Part shown: positions 8,810 through 19,076 of the stretch, in pieces
Layout of the letters: every line of letters starts with the position of its first letter
How positions within the stretch are numbered: the first letter of the stretch is position 1
Source of the DNA: Rubinisphaera italica
GTDB taxonomy: Bacteria; Planctomycetota; Planctomycetia; Planctomycetales; Planctomycetaceae
DNA: 64,000 bases
Assembly (NCBI RefSeq): GCF_007859715.1
Contig: NZ_SJPG01000001.1
Coordinates: 3,002,728-3,066,727, forward strand
Direction of reading: 5' to 3'
Translations under genes and position numbers: made by a program
The notes under the pieces: model-generated
The model's input: only the letters and a program-made list of their open reading frames with translations
Databases searched by the model: none
What the model was told of the DNA's origin: nothing

Positions 8810-10099
8810 ATGCACATTGCGTTTGTGACAGCGGGGGGAGCGGGAATGTTTTGCGGATCCTGCATGCAGGATAACGCAATTGCTCGTGCGCTGATGCAAC
8901 TCGATTGTGAAGTCTCGCTGATTCCGACTTATACCCCCATCCGCGTCGATCAGGAAAATATGTCGCATACGCCTGTCTATCTGGGGGGGATCAATTTATA
9001 TCTCGATAACAGTATCGGTTTCTGGAAGCATTTGCCGCGACCTCTTGTCTCGTGGCTCGATCATCCTCGCGTCATCAAATGGGCCACTTCGTTTGGAATT
9101 AAAAACGACGGAGCTGATTTGGGCCCGATGACCATTTCCATGCTCAATGGAGATACTGGTCCGATGCAGCGGGAGTATCAGGTTTTTGTGGATCATCTTA
9201 TAGATGACCTTAAGCCGGATGTGATCCTGTTTACAAATGCTTTATTGAGTGGTGTGATGCCATTGCTGACTAAGCGATATTCCAAACCAATTTTCTGTCT
9301 GCTGCAGGGGGATGATCTGTTTCTGAATCAATTGCCTGATCAGTACCGGCAAACCGCCATCGATTCAATTCGCAGAAACAGTGAACAATTTGCAGGTTTT
9401 ATCACGCATACTCGTGTGTATGCCGATTTGATGTCTGAATTTCTGGGAATCGATCGAGGGCGTTTTCTGCAAATCCCTCTCTCTGTTGATGTCGATGCTC
9501 ATGAAGTGCAGGATCTTGCCACTTCCGCCAACACGCTTCCACGAATCGGTTACTTTGCCAGAATTGCTCCCGAAAAAGGATTGCTCGAACTCGTTCAGGC
9601 AACTCACCATTTGCATGAAGATGGCATCGATTTTGAATTGCATGTCGGCGGCTATCTCGGTCCACAACATCGCTCGTACTTCAAAAGGATTCAGTCAGAA
9701 GCAAAATTTCTGGGAGATCGATTTCAATATATCGGAAGTCCTGCTCAGCATTCTGAGAAGATGGATTTCCTGAGACAGCTCCATCTGTTGAGTGTCCCTG
9801 CGAATTACGAGGAGCCAAAGGGACTATATTTGCTGGAAGCGATGGCGGCTGGGATTCCTGTCGTCCAGCCACGACGGGGAAGTTTCCCGGAATTGATTGA
9901 ATCGACTGGCGGAGGATTGATGTATGAGCCCTGCAACTCCCGTGACCATGCGAACTCTCTACGACAGTTGCTTGAAAATCCAGAACTGCATTTGCACCAT
10001 CGTAATTCTGGATTGGAAGGTGTGAATGCCCGCCACACATCAAAAGAGGCGGCTAAAGCAATGTTGAAGATTTGTCGAGATGCTGCCGAAAAAGTATGA
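8810..10099 (+). CDS. Glycosyltransferase family 4 (GT-B fold)
   Basis: A 429-residue soluble glycosyltransferase. The N-terminal Rossmann half begins MHIAFVTAGGAGMFCGSC, the usual glycine-rich acceptor side. The C-terminal half has RIGYFARIAPEKGLLELV and, near residue 345, GLYLLEAMAAGIPVVQP, the nucleotide-sugar binding E-x7-E region of GT4 enzymes. Donor and acceptor are not determined. It follows prs by 139 bases in the same direction and precedes a palindromic repeat, so it probably ends a transcription unit. Confidence 0.85.
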   Translation: MHIAFVTAGGAGMFCGSCMQDNAIARALMQLDCEVSLIPTYTPIRVDQENMSHTPVYLGGINLYLDNSIGFWKHLPRPLVSWLDHPRVIKWATSFGIKNDGADLGPMTISMLNGDTGPMQREYQVFVDHLIDDLKPDVILFTNALLSGVMPLLTKRYSKPIFCLLQGDDLFLNQLPDQYRQTAIDSIRRNSEQFAGFITHTRVYADLMSEFLGIDRGRFLQIPLSVDVDAHEVQDLATSANTLPRIGYFARIAPEKGLLELVQATHHLHEDGIDFELHVGGYLGPQHRSYFKRIQSEAKFLGDRFQYIGSPAQHSEKMDFLRQLHLLSVPANYEEPKGLYLLEAMAAGIPVVQPRRGSFPELIESTGGGLMYEPCNSRDHANSLRQLLENPELHLHHRNSGLEGVNARHTSKEAAKAMLKICRDAAEKV

Positions 10100-10175
10100 G
10101 CCAACCGTTTTCCTAATTGCATCGCCTTGCTTGGTTTAACTGGCTTTAATCACTGGAAAACTTGATCAACAAACG

Positions 10176-10260
10176 GGGTGGCGGGGGCGCTCCGCTTCAG
10201 CGGAAGCCCCCGTGAAAGCTACGATTCGGGGGCTTCTCTTTGAGATCGCCCCCGCCACCC
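10176..10260. repeat. Palindromic repeat, GGTGGCGGGGGCGCTC family, copy 1
   Basis: GGGTGGCGGGGGCGCTC at the left is mirrored by GATCGCCCCCGCCACCC at the right, with inner complementary GAAGCCCCCG and CGGGGGCTTC blocks. The whole folds as a long GC-rich hairpin. It lies between convergent genes (GT4 plus strand, WD40 minus strand). Related copies are at 15832 and 31051. Confidence 0.8.
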
Positions 10261-10319
10261 CTCTCAAAGGTTTGAACGAATCCGAGCTATCACTGGCTCG
10301 GCTCGACAGATTTCAATAA

Positions 10320-13166
10320 CTATTTCTCAAGCACATGAATCCGCACAGGTTGAGTCGCCTGGCCTCCAGCTGCAGTCGTTCTTAGATGGAATAGCCGCGA
10401 CTGCGGTTTCGCAGCTGGATCGCAGGTGATAAAGAATTCGCGTTCGGTGTTTTCATCGGTAATCAGTAACCCGTTCAAGCCGATGTTATCAACGTAAACT
10501 CCGTAAGGTAAATTCCGGCCGGAATCTTCATTGCCGAAGGAAATCGGTCCTTTGTGTCCGTTGCGATTGGCGATGACTTTGAGTTGGATGGTTTCTCCCG
10601 GAGAAACTTCGAATTCCAGGGTTTCATCATCCGGTTTAGATATGGGTTGCGGGCTGCGTGGTGAAGGAACAATCTCCAAAGTTAGTTTGGGTGCACCTCC
10701 ATTTTTCCACTCTTTGAAGCCGTTGACTTCGTGAGTGCGAACTTCTCCAAGGATGTCCGCTTCAGCTGTAATCTTGACGGCTGCCGCCCAATCAGGATCA
10801 ATTTCCGTATTCTCGGCAACTGAGATCACTCCCAACGCTTCAATCTGTCCTTCTTCAACAATCAATGGTGTCGTGACTGCGATTCCCTCTGGCAGATTTT
10901 CAAACTTGAAGGTCACAGGCCCCATGTAATTGTCTTTGCGATTCACCCGCACCTGAAATTCCTGTCTGCTGCCGGGATGAAGAGTTAATGTATCGGACTG
11001 CAGACGCGGTTGAAAATCTGGCTGTCGCGGGCGGATCTCCAGTTGATATTTGAAATCTGGCCCTTCGTAGTTGCGGACATCTGAGATTTTCACCAGATAA
11101 TCGCCCTCAGCAGGAGCAGTGAAGAATAAGCGGGAATCGCTGCCGAGGTCCCGCTGACTTGAATCATCATTCTCATAATAAACGGGGAAGACAGGCAATC
11201 CATTGGGAATGACTTTTTCATCAGGAGCGATTGGTTCGACGATATAGCAGGGTTCATTTAAGGCGTGAGAAAGCGGGGTTGTATCGAAGTAACCCCAGCG
11301 ATTGCCGCCTCCAGGATACATATTAAATCCAGAATCCGCCCCACGTGGATAATGATACAGTTTTGCAACTTCTCCATTGGAATAGAGATACTCGTTGAGC
11401 TTCATTTCCGTCCAGTTGAAGATACGGAAATCGTTGAACTGATCGGAATTTTTGCCTCGGAAAGTAAAGTAAGATTCCCTCACTGCCTGAAGGTTCACAT
11501 GTAGCAGTTTATCACCTTTTGCATCCAGAACTTCAACAAAGGAGTCGAGCGGTGATTTTGAGCGAGCCGTGTTCGTTTCGATCACCCAGTCTTCGCCTGC
11601 CTGACAATGAATTCGGTAGAGATCAAAATCCGTCTGCAATTCATTGCGACCTGAGATCGTGCCACTGATGCTGGCTGGAATCTGCACAGAAATGGCTTGA
11701 TCGGGTGTCTGGTTCGGTTCGGTTTCCGTCAGCTTGGTCTGTTCCTTAGTTTCAGGAATGATGGGGTCAGCCGCGTGATCGATCTGATTGCCCGGCAGAG
11801 AAGTCAATTCGATTTCTGGAATTCGATAAGTCATGATTGTGCCATCGAGCCTGCCGGTAAAGAACGATTTCTGATCCGCTGAGAGGCATGCCGTTGCTCC
11901 GGTTTCTCGACTGTCTTTTTCCCAGACATAAATTTCCTGGAAGGAATTTGCGTCCCAAAGTTTGATGACTCCATCTTCCGAGAACGTCAACAGATGCTGA
12001 CCATCAGCCGTCCACAATAAATTGGAGACGGTTGCTTCATGGGCAAAACGGGCAAACAGTTGAGGATTGATTTTCGGTTGATTGTGGGAAACCGTTTTCC
12101 AGATCCTTAATTTCTTATCGGCTCCGACAGCCGCCATGCGATCTCCAGTTGGAGAAAACTGACAGGCGTAAACTTCCTTGAGCGGTTGCCCAAGCGTATC
12201 GAGCCGCATTCCGTCGGCTACGCGCCAGACTTTGCAGGTATCATCTGCACTGCCGGAGATCAGCAGCTGACCATCCGGGTTGAACGCGACATCATACACG
12301 GAACCATTATGGCCTGAGAGGACATGAAGCTGCTTTCCGGTTGCGGTCTCCCACAGGATGATTGACTTGTCGTAACTACTGGTTGCAAGAGTTGATCCAT
12401 CGGGAGAAAGCTGAGCATCGAAAACCGTGTCGTAATGTCCTTCATACAAATGCAGTTGATTTCCTGAACCTGTTTCATAGATCGCAACCCACCCTCCCCG
12501 GCCAGTCACTCCCGAAGCGACAACCAGCTGAGTTCCATCCTGTGAGAACGATAGAGAATTAATTTTGCCGGGGACCTCTTTCAGCGTGAGACGAGGTGAT
12601 TCCAGTGAAATTTGTCTCTTGGTCTCAGAAACTGTTGCAGGGGCCGGCAGGATCAGCACTTCGCCGAACCGACCAACAGCTAACTCTCCAGCGGGAGATG
12701 TTGCCAGAGCCGTGATGGGCTGCATGTTCTGATAAGCGGGGATCTCCGGAACATTCAGCATCAAACGATCGGGTTGTTTGCCTTCTGGTCCTGCTGCTCC
12801 CGATTCAATCCAACTCCTCAACACTGCAATTTCTTCAGCAGTCGGCTGTGGTTCATCTTCTGGAGGCATGGAAGGTTCGGCTCGCTTTTCGATGAGTCGA
12901 ATCAGCAGACTGTTTTCGGAATCACCAGCTAACAGCACAGGTTTCTCTTTCAAACCTGCATGTAGAGACTGATAAGTTTCCGTGGAAAAGTCGGCTTCCC
13001 GATCCGCTTCGCTGTGACAGCCTGAGCAGTATTTGTTGAGCAGTGGCTGGACATCGCGCAGATAGTCGGGGTGAGTTTCGTCGGCTGCCTGAAGAAGTTG
13101 TCCCGACGTGAAAATTAACAGCAATGTGTTGAATACCAAGTAGTGTGCGAAATATTTTGATGTCAT
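10320..13166 (-). CDS. Secreted cytochrome-c-like (PSCyt1) WD40-repeat protein
   Basis: A 948-residue exported protein. A signal peptide (1-28) is followed by a planctomycete cytochrome C domain with C47-S-G-C50-H51, the covalent haem attachment motif. WD40 repeats follow from about 130 to 460 (for example DKSIILWETATGKQLHVLSGH), building a beta-propeller for protein contacts. The rest looks like beta-sandwich, pre-peptidase-like domains, with one around residue 500 beginning ETEPNQTPDQA. It is the last of three co-directional genes with the DUF1549/DUF1553 and DUF1501 genes. Such sets are common in planctomycetes and their function is not established. Confidence 0.85.
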   Translation of the reverse strand: MTSKYFAHYLVFNTLLLIFTSGQLLQAADETHPDYLRDVQPLLNKYCSGCHSEADREADFSTETYQSLHAGLKEKPVLLAGDSENSLLIRLIEKRAEPSMPPEDEPQPTAEEIAVLRSWIESGAAGPEGKQPDRLMLNVPEIPAYQNMQPITALATSPAGELAVGRFGEVLILPAPATVSETKRQISLESPRLTLKEVPGKINSLSFSQDGTQLVVASGVTGRGGWVAIYETGSGNQLHLYEGHYDTVFDAQLSPDGSTLATSSYDKSIILWETATGKQLHVLSGHNGSVYDVAFNPDGQLLISGSADDTCKVWRVADGMRLDTLGQPLKEVYACQFSPTGDRMAAVGADKKLRIWKTVSHNQPKINPQLFARFAHEATVSNLLWTADGQHLLTFSEDGVIKLWDANSFQEIYVWEKDSRETGATACLSADQKSFFTGRLDGTIMTYRIPEIELTSLPGNQIDHAADPIIPETKEQTKLTETEPNQTPDQAISVQIPASISGTISGRNELQTDFDLYRIHCQAGEDWVIETNTARSKSPLDSFVEVLDAKGDKLLHVNLQAVRESYFTFRGKNSDQFNDFRIFNWTEMKLNEYLYSNGEVAKLYHYPRGADSGFNMYPGGGNRWGYFDTTPLSHALNEPCYIVEPIAPDEKVIPNGLPVFPVYYENDDSSQRDLGSDSRLFFTAPAEGDYLVKISDVRNYEGPDFKYQLEIRPRQPDFQPRLQSDTLTLHPGSRQEFQVRVNRKDNYMGPVTFKFENLPEGIAVTTPLIVEEGQIEALGVISVAENTEIDPDWAAAVKITAEADILGEVRTHEVNGFKEWKNGGAPKLTLEIVPSPRSPQPISKPDDETLEFEVSPGETIQLKVIANRNGHKGPISFGNEDSGRNLPYGVYVDNIGLNGLLITDENTEREFFITCDPAAKPQSRLFHLRTTAAGGQATQPVRIHVLEK

Positions 13167-13194
13167 GATTGATCACTTTGACAGTATTTAATCT

Positions 13195-13262
13195 GTAGGT
13201 CAGGCTGTGCCTGACGAATTGTGCGTTCTACCTCTGATCTCGTCAGGCACAGCCTGACCTAC
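13195..13262. repeat. Palindrome with 23-bp perfect arms (GTAGGTCAGGCTGTGCC family), copy 1
   Basis: The arm at 13195-13217 begins GTAGGTCAGGCTGTGCCTGA and is exactly complementary to 13240-13262. It occupies most of the 99-base gap between two minus-strand genes. An identical single arm occurs at 26064-26086. Confidence 0.85.
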
Positions 13263-13265
13263 GAA

Positions 13266-15773
13266 TCAATGATTAAACAAGAACTCGCGGGTACTCAGGA
13301 TGGCCCAGAAAATATCTTCAACAACATCGCGTTCTTCCGGAGAGCCAGCCCCAGGCAGCATCGATGTGATTTCATCTCGCTCGTGAGTCGTAGTGTATCG
13401 TCCCAGACTGCTCAGATAGAGTTCGTCCACCAGAGTAGAGTCCGACATTCCGAGTGAGCGGAGTCGCAGCATTTCGGCGACACGTCCCTTATCGTCTTTG
13501 AGTTTCTTATTGATCGTCTCTCCGTTGGAAAGATGCAGCACCTGAACCGTGCTTGGTTCCGCAGAGCGTTCGCATTCACAGACGATATTTCGAGGATTAC
13601 GACCAAATGTCGACAGGAAATAGTTTTCGACGGCCGAATCAAACAGTTCGACCGCACGTGTTCCTTCGGGATAGAAATCCGTCTTCTGCCGATCTGCTCC
13701 TGGAAAGCCAATGAAGTCGAATTTTGTCGGAACTCCAGTGACCTGCACGATGGCATCATGCAGGACTTCGGCCATCATTCGACGGGGATAATATCGTGAA
13801 TAAAAACGCTGCTCATCCCGATTTCCGGGGAGAGGTTCACTGGATCTCTGATAGGCATTGGACTGCAGGATCAGTCGCATGAGTGATTTCAAATCGAACT
13901 TTTGTTCGACAAGATAATCCGCAGCGGCTTGCAACAATTCGTCATTGGAAGCGGGGTTGGTGGCACGCATGTCATCGACCATTTCCACAAGGCCAACACC
14001 GAAGTATCGAGCCCAGATGCGATTGGTGATCGAGCGGGCAAAATAGGGATTCTCTGGAGCAGTCAACCACTCGGCCAGTTCAATGCGGCGGTCGGACGGA
14101 TCATCCATTTCCAGAGAAACGGCATCGAGCGGCGTCGGCGGTTGAGGCTTGCCTGTTCTTGGTTGAACGAGATCTCCGAATTCGGTGACATAGAGGGTGC
14201 GGATGCCATCGCCATTGCGACTCTCGCCTCCCCAACCTTTGGCCTTCACGCGGGCGAACAGGTTGGCCATGCCGTAGTATTGGTCGTTGGTCCATTTTTC
14301 GAGAGGGTGATTATGGCACTTGGCACAGCCGATCGATAATCCGAGAAAAGCCTGCGAAACATTTTCGGTCATATCCTCAGGCGATTGATGCAGGGCATAG
14401 AAATTCGTCGCCCCATTTTCGACACTGCTGCCGGTCGCAGTGACGACTTCCTGCACGACCTCATTCCAGGGCGTGTTCTTTTCGACATGCGAATGCAGCC
14501 ATTCGTAATAAGTCTTCACCGCTTGCGGCCTGAGTAACGTGCCGTTGATCATCATCACGTCCGACCATTGATAGGCCCAGAAATCGACGAAGTCTTCGGA
14601 GTTGAGCAGCGTTTCGATCAGTTGATCGCGTTTCTCAGGAGCATTATTAGTTAGAAACTTTTGCGTTTCCTGAACGGTCGGAAGTCGACCAATAGTATCG
14701 ACATAAGCACGGCGAACAAAGGTTTGATCAGTACACCCTGCAGAGGCTGGGAGGTTGAGTCGCACCAGTTGTTTGTCGATCAATTCATCCAGAACATTCT
14801 TCGGCTTCCGCTGATCGACTTGATCCTGATCGGCCAGTGGATCGGAAACTTCCGGAAAGGGAACGGTAATGCGGGCAATCGCAACAAGACTCGAATACCA
14901 GGCAACAATCGCACCTTCACCCGGGCCGTTAATGGTGACATTTCCATGCTCGTCGACCGAGCAGACAGCTTCATTCGTCGAAGACCAGATCACACGGGAC
15001 GTTACATCACGTTGTTCTCCATTTGAAAAAGTAGCCTGGACAACAAGTTTTTGATGCTCTTCCACCTGATGCAGCGAACGTCCCGGCAACACAGTGAGTG
15101 CTTGCACTTCAAGATCTTCAGGCGTCGGTCCGGGAGCTCCTGAGGATATCCAGTGAGCGATAATCTGATATTCTTCCGAGTCGGTTTCAAATCGAATGCC
15201 TCCTTTGTGGGGCATTCCGCCAGAAGGTTTGGCAAGTATCAGACTGCGACCGGGATCGGCAAATTCGACTCGTCTTCCCTGATCCTGTTTCACGATGTTG
15301 AAGAAATCTGTTGGCGGGTCATACGCTCGTAAAGACAGACGAAAGCCCCCCTTCCCGGCGAGGGCTCCATGACAGGCACCGGAATTACACCCGGCTTTGG
15401 AAAGCACAGGCAAAATATCGTGCCGGAATGAGGGAGAATTTTTCTGCTCTACATTTTGAACAGTGACCGTAGCCTCACTCGTTTCGTTTTGATAAATAGC
15501 ACTGATTGTCACTTTGCCATTGGCGATAGGTGTGATAATGCCCTCGGCTGATACTTGTGCGATCGATTCATCAGATGATTTCCACTCGATGCCTTTAATG
15601 ACTTGAGAGCCGACTTCCTGACCTTCTGATTTCTGTAACAGCAACTGTTGAGTGGCTGTCGGATTACTGATGACGACTTCGGCGGGGAGAATTACCGATT
15701 GCGCATAAATAGAGGATTGATTCGTGAATAACGAACCAATGAGGATCAAAATAATGGGAACACAGCTTTTCAT
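13266..15773 (-). CDS. DUF1549/DUF1553 secreted cytochrome protein with Ig-like domains
   Basis: An 835-residue exported protein. A signal peptide (1-24) is followed by a bacterial Ig-like (BIG2) domain at about 28-107. Next is a PSCyt1-type region with C-N-S-G-A-C-H-G, then a second Ig-like domain. After those comes a DUF1549 region (FVRRAYVDTIGRLPTVQET) with a C-A-K-C-H haem motif, and finally DUF1553. Covalent c-type haems suggest periplasmic redox or a link to a partner of the same family. It sits between the DUF1501 gene upstream and the WD40-cytochrome gene downstream, a recurring planctomycete trio. Confidence 0.88.
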   Translation of the reverse strand: MKSCVPIILILIGSLFTNQSSIYAQSVILPAEVVISNPTATQQLLLQKSEGQEVGSQVIKGIEWKSSDESIAQVSAEGIITPIANGKVTISAIYQNETSEATVTVQNVEQKNSPSFRHDILPVLSKAGCNSGACHGALAGKGGFRLSLRAYDPPTDFFNIVKQDQGRRVEFADPGRSLILAKPSGGMPHKGGIRFETDSEEYQIIAHWISSGAPGPTPEDLEVQALTVLPGRSLHQVEEHQKLVVQATFSNGEQRDVTSRVIWSSTNEAVCSVDEHGNVTINGPGEGAIVAWYSSLVAIARITVPFPEVSDPLADQDQVDQRKPKNVLDELIDKQLVRLNLPASAGCTDQTFVRRAYVDTIGRLPTVQETQKFLTNNAPEKRDQLIETLLNSEDFVDFWAYQWSDVMMINGTLLRPQAVKTYYEWLHSHVEKNTPWNEVVQEVVTATGSSVENGATNFYALHQSPEDMTENVSQAFLGLSIGCAKCHNHPLEKWTNDQYYGMANLFARVKAKGWGGESRNGDGIRTLYVTEFGDLVQPRTGKPQPPTPLDAVSLEMDDPSDRRIELAEWLTAPENPYFARSITNRIWARYFGVGLVEMVDDMRATNPASNDELLQAAADYLVEQKFDLKSLMRLILQSNAYQRSSEPLPGNRDEQRFYSRYYPRRMMAEVLHDAIVQVTGVPTKFDFIGFPGADRQKTDFYPEGTRAVELFDSAVENYFLSTFGRNPRNIVCECERSAEPSTVQVLHLSNGETINKKLKDDKGRVAEMLRLRSLGMSDSTLVDELYLSSLGRYTTTHERDEITSMLPGAGSPEERDVVEDIFWAILSTREFLFNH

Positions 15774-15831
15774 GGTATTAACCAGTTTAAGTGGAACACA
15801 AAAAAATAATTGATCATTATCAATTGACCTG

Positions 15832-15909
15832 GGGTGGCGCTCCGCGTTAGCGGAAGCCCCCGAAAGTTCACCGATTCGGGGGCTTCTCTTCGAGAGCGCC
15901 CCGCCACCC
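15832..15909. repeat. Palindromic repeat, GGTGGCGGGGGCGCTC family, copy 2
   Basis: GGGGTGGCGCTCCGC at the left, GAGAGCGCCCCGCCACC at the right and inner GAAGCCCCCG/CGGGGGCTTC blocks match the copy at 10176. It lies between the DUF1501 and DUF1549 genes, so it would be transcribed inside the set if that is an operon. Confidence 0.8.
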
Positions 15910-15977
15910 GTCGATTAGTATTAGTGTTGGGTTTCACTTCGCGAACCAAACCTACACGGACGACCTGTGGAAAGACA

Positions 15978-17354
15978 TCAAAATAATTCGTGAATTGGAT
16001 GATGGCCGAAGTCGACGAGAGGGAATGGGCGGTTTCCTGGGCCCGGCAATGTCGTTTCGGGGTCCAGCCCCAGACTCTTGAAAATTGTGGCGACGATATC
16101 GGCTGGTTCAACGGGACGATCTGCAGGAACTCCACCGATTGGATCGCTCGCACCGACAACCTGTCCCCCCTTCACTCCTCCACCGGCAAAATAAACGGTG
16201 AAGCATTGAGGCCAGTGGTCGCGACCTCCAGCCGGGTTGACGCGCGGTGTGCGGCCAAACTCAGACAGATTGCAGACCATCGTATCTCCCAGTAAGCCTC
16301 GCTCTTCCAGATCTTCGAGCAAAGCTGCGTAAGCCTGATCGTACATCGGACAGATTTTCGTCCGCATGCCTTCGATGGACGTGAACGGTTTGGAACCGTG
16401 GATGTCCCAGGTCACTTCATTGAACACAGTCAAGAATGTGTTGATGGTTACAAATCGAACGCCGGCTTCGACCAGTCGTCGAGCGAGTAGGCAGCATTGA
16501 CCGAATCGATTCATCCCATATTTTTCTCGAACGCTGGCTGGCTCTTTTGAGAGATCAAAAGCATCGCGAGCCTGCGGACTGGTCATCAGGCGAAATGCGG
16601 ATTCAAAATTGTCATTCAGTAAAGCCGCGTTTTCTGTGGCTTCGAAGACGTTTGCCGTTTCGTCAACAAGCTCACGGAGTTTCTGGCGGCGATTTAATCG
16701 GACCGTGCCGATTTCTTTGGGCGGTAGTAAATCGGGAACCTGAAAATTCTTTTCGGCCGGATTTGCATTCAAGGCAAAAGGATCGTAAGCCTTGCCCAGA
16801 AATCCGCCGGCTTGACCATTCGGTAAATTGCCCCCACCCCGACCCATTAATTCGGGAAGCACGACAAAGGGGGGCAAATCTGTTCGACGACCTTTCAGAT
16901 AATTCACGACCGCACCGGCATGGGGAGTATTGACCCCGCCAGAAAACTGACGGCCGGTCTGCACAATTTGCCAGCCGGAATCGTGAACGGCGGCTCCGCC
17001 GTGGTGAGCAGAGCGTACCAGCGAGAATTTGTCGGCGACTTGAGCGTGACGCGGCAACAATTCGGAAATTTGAATTTCCGGTGAGCTGGTCGAAATCGGC
17101 TTGAAGGGGCCGCGAATTTCTGAGGGAGCATCGGGCTTCATGTCCCACAAATCGATATGACTGGGAGCACCGAGATTGAAAATCATGATGCAGGAGCGAT
17201 TATCCTTTTTCTCACCCGGCTTCATCGCCGCCTCGGCTGCCATCACATCGGCCAGCGTCAGCCCCATCGCTCCCAAGGTGCCGACTTGCAGGAAGTCGCG
17301 ACGGGTGGTGCCGTTGCAATTGTGGGAAACACCTTTCCCTTCAAAATTCAGCAT
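15978..17354 (-). CDS. DUF1501 secreted protein with Tat-type signal
   Basis: A 458-residue protein. The N-terminus has a twin-arginine signal, T-T-R-R-D-F-L-Q at about residues 17-24 followed by a hydrophobic stretch, so it is exported folded. The body has the sulfatase-like alkaline-phosphatase-fold pattern of DUF1501: FNLGAPSHIDLWDMKPDAP near the start, RSAHHGGAAVHDSGWQ, and SEFGRTPRVNPAGGRDHW near the C-terminus with candidate metal ligands. The substrate is unknown. It is the first gene of the minus-strand trio with DUF1549/DUF1553 and WD40-cytochrome proteins. Confidence 0.88.
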   Translation of the reverse strand: MLNFEGKGVSHNCNGTTRRDFLQVGTLGAMGLTLADVMAAEAAMKPGEKKDNRSCIMIFNLGAPSHIDLWDMKPDAPSEIRGPFKPISTSSPEIQISELLPRHAQVADKFSLVRSAHHGGAAVHDSGWQIVQTGRQFSGGVNTPHAGAVVNYLKGRRTDLPPFVVLPELMGRGGGNLPNGQAGGFLGKAYDPFALNANPAEKNFQVPDLLPPKEIGTVRLNRRQKLRELVDETANVFEATENAALLNDNFESAFRLMTSPQARDAFDLSKEPASVREKYGMNRFGQCCLLARRLVEAGVRFVTINTFLTVFNEVTWDIHGSKPFTSIEGMRTKICPMYDQAYAALLEDLEERGLLGDTMVCNLSEFGRTPRVNPAGGRDHWPQCFTVYFAGGGVKGGQVVGASDPIGGVPADRPVEPADIVATIFKSLGLDPETTLPGPGNRPFPLVDFGHHPIHELF

Positions 17355-17650
17355 CGAATGTCCTCTGTGTTCTGTTAAAGCTGGGGAAACTCAGGGGTGT
17401 GCAGGTAGGGATGATTGTTTGCTACTGTTTATTGTTACCGATCAGGCATCGACACTTCAACACATATCAATGTGGCCAGCTATATTTTGACTCAATATTT
17501 CAAGATGCAGATCATTGAAGAAAATACACAAATTACTCTTAAATAAGTGAAATATTGACCTCAGAACAGGAAATCATCTATTGCTCCACACGTGATCACT
17601 GAATTTATGCTCGACACGTCAATTTTGAATCAAAACGAGGGCGCCAAATT

Positions 17651-18961
17651 ATGCGAAATGGACTTCGCATCTTCACGTTGGGAATTGTCTGCACAGTTTC
17701 TTTCATCTACGGTTGCAGTCTGGGTGGGAATCCGAGATCGGCAAGTGATCGGATTGCCAAAAACAATCAGGCCAGAGAAGCTGAAGCCTGGCCAGGGGAA
17801 CCTTGCGGAGAGCCTTGCAGCCCGGATCCCGAAAAAGCATGGGATGTTGTCCGCGTTTATTATGGGACCGATCGAAAGCCGACAGGCGATCCGAAACCAA
17901 ACGACTTTTATGGGGCAGAACCTTCTGTACTTCAGTATGGTATTTGCGAAGTCAGTATTCCCGGCTCACACGATTATGGCGAAATCGAACGGCCCTCGAT
18001 CTGGAAGTTGGAGTTCAATGAAAACCCTGATCGTCATGTGATGCTGCAAAGTGTCGAAGCGGTCCAGGAAGAGCAATTCCTCAAAGATTTGCAGGATGAG
18101 GTCAAGTATTCTGAGAGTGACGAAGCGTTTGTCTTTGTGCATGGCTACAACGTCAGTTTCGCTCACGCGGCTCGTCGGACGGCTCAGATGGCTCACGATT
18201 TGAAATTTCAGGGGCCACCAATCATGTTCAGCTGGCCTTCTCAGGGAAAACTGCCCGGCTATGTAGCCGATATGACCTCCGCAGATTTTGCGAAAGAACA
18301 CGTTCTTGAATTTGTCGAAAAGATTGCTCGTGATTCCGGTGCTAAAAAAGTCCATTTGATTGCTCACAGTATGGGGAATCGAATTGTGACCGATGTTCTT
18401 AAGAATCTTTCCGAACAGTCGTTGTATCGTGATGTTCCAAAATTTAATCAGGTGATTCTGGCAGCTCCCGATATCGATGCCCGGACCTTCAAATACGAAA
18501 TCGCTCCAAAAATTACGCAGGCCGAGCGTGTGACGATTTACGCTTCTTCGAACGACAAAGCTCTGAAAGCATCGCAGTTGGTGCATCAGGGACGGCGACT
18601 TGGACAGGGTGGAGTTGAGTTGACCGTCTTCCCGGAACAAAAATTCATCGACATGATCGATGCATCTCAGGTCGATTTCGGACTCTTCGAACTGGGCCAC
18701 GCCAGTTACGCCGATGGACTACTGGTCGATGTTAAGCGAACACTGTCGGGTGCACCTGTGGTTTCCAGAGGTCTGACCGCTCACGAATCCCACTATGCGT
18801 GGCTGGTTCCCGGACCAATACAACCGGTGGAAGAACAACCATCAGGAATCCAGACGGCTTCTCTGGAGACGCTTTCTCCAGAAGTCGCCGTACAGGAAGT
18901 GCCTCAGGAAACTGCAACCAACAGTCGTTGGACATGGTGGAAAATCTTCTGGCCGTTTTAA
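17651..18961 (+). CDS. Alpha/beta hydrolase lipoprotein (DUF900 family)
   Basis: A 436-residue lipoprotein with a short signal peptide ending in the lipobox-like FIYGC, so it would be processed by LspA and anchored to a membrane. The hydrolase domain covers about residues 70-340. [13 protein letters not shown] and FVHGYNVSF match the oxyanion strand of DUF900 esterases, and the nucleophile elbow is A-H-S240-[10 protein letters not shown] may supply the acid. The last 40 residues are Gln/Glu-rich and end in aromatic residues. The substrate is not identifiable. It is not closely linked to its neighbours. Confidence 0.85.
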   Translation: MRNGLRIFTLGIVCTVSFIYGCSLGGNPRSASDRIAKNNQAREAEAWPGEPCGEPCSPDPEKAWDVVRVYYGTDRKPTGDPKPNDFYGAEPSVLQYGICEVSIPGSHDYGEIERPSIWKLEFNENPDRHVMLQSVEAVQEEQFLKDLQDEVKYSESDEAFVFVHGYNVSFAHAARRTAQMAHDLKFQGPPIMFSWPSQGKLPGYVADMTSADFAKEHVLEFVEKIARDSGAKKVHLIAHSMGNRIVTDVLKNLSEQSLYRDVPKFNQVILAAPDIDARTFKYEIAPKITQAERVTIYASSNDKALKASQLVHQGRRLGQGGVELTVFPEQKFIDMIDASQVDFGLFELGHASYADGLLVDVKRTLSGAPVVSRGLTAHESHYAWLVPGPIQPVEEQPSGIQTASLETLSPEVAVQEVPQETATNSRWTWWKIFWPF

Positions 18962-19076
18962 ATCAACTTCCTGATAGACCCATTCAATTCGAAAGAACGC
19001 TGGCATAATGCATCAGCAATGAACTATACATGGTTCAGCTGATTCCAGTATTTTCGAGTATCGAATTGGATAGACC

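Noticed and set aside
13902..14339. 145-residue open frame on the plus strand
   Set aside because: It is antisense to the DUF1549 gene, in a region with conserved haem and domain motifs on the minus strand.
17966..18700. 244-residue open frame on the minus strand
   Set aside because: It is antisense to the DUF900 hydrolase, whose catalytic motifs and lipobox are clear, and it shows no domain of its own.
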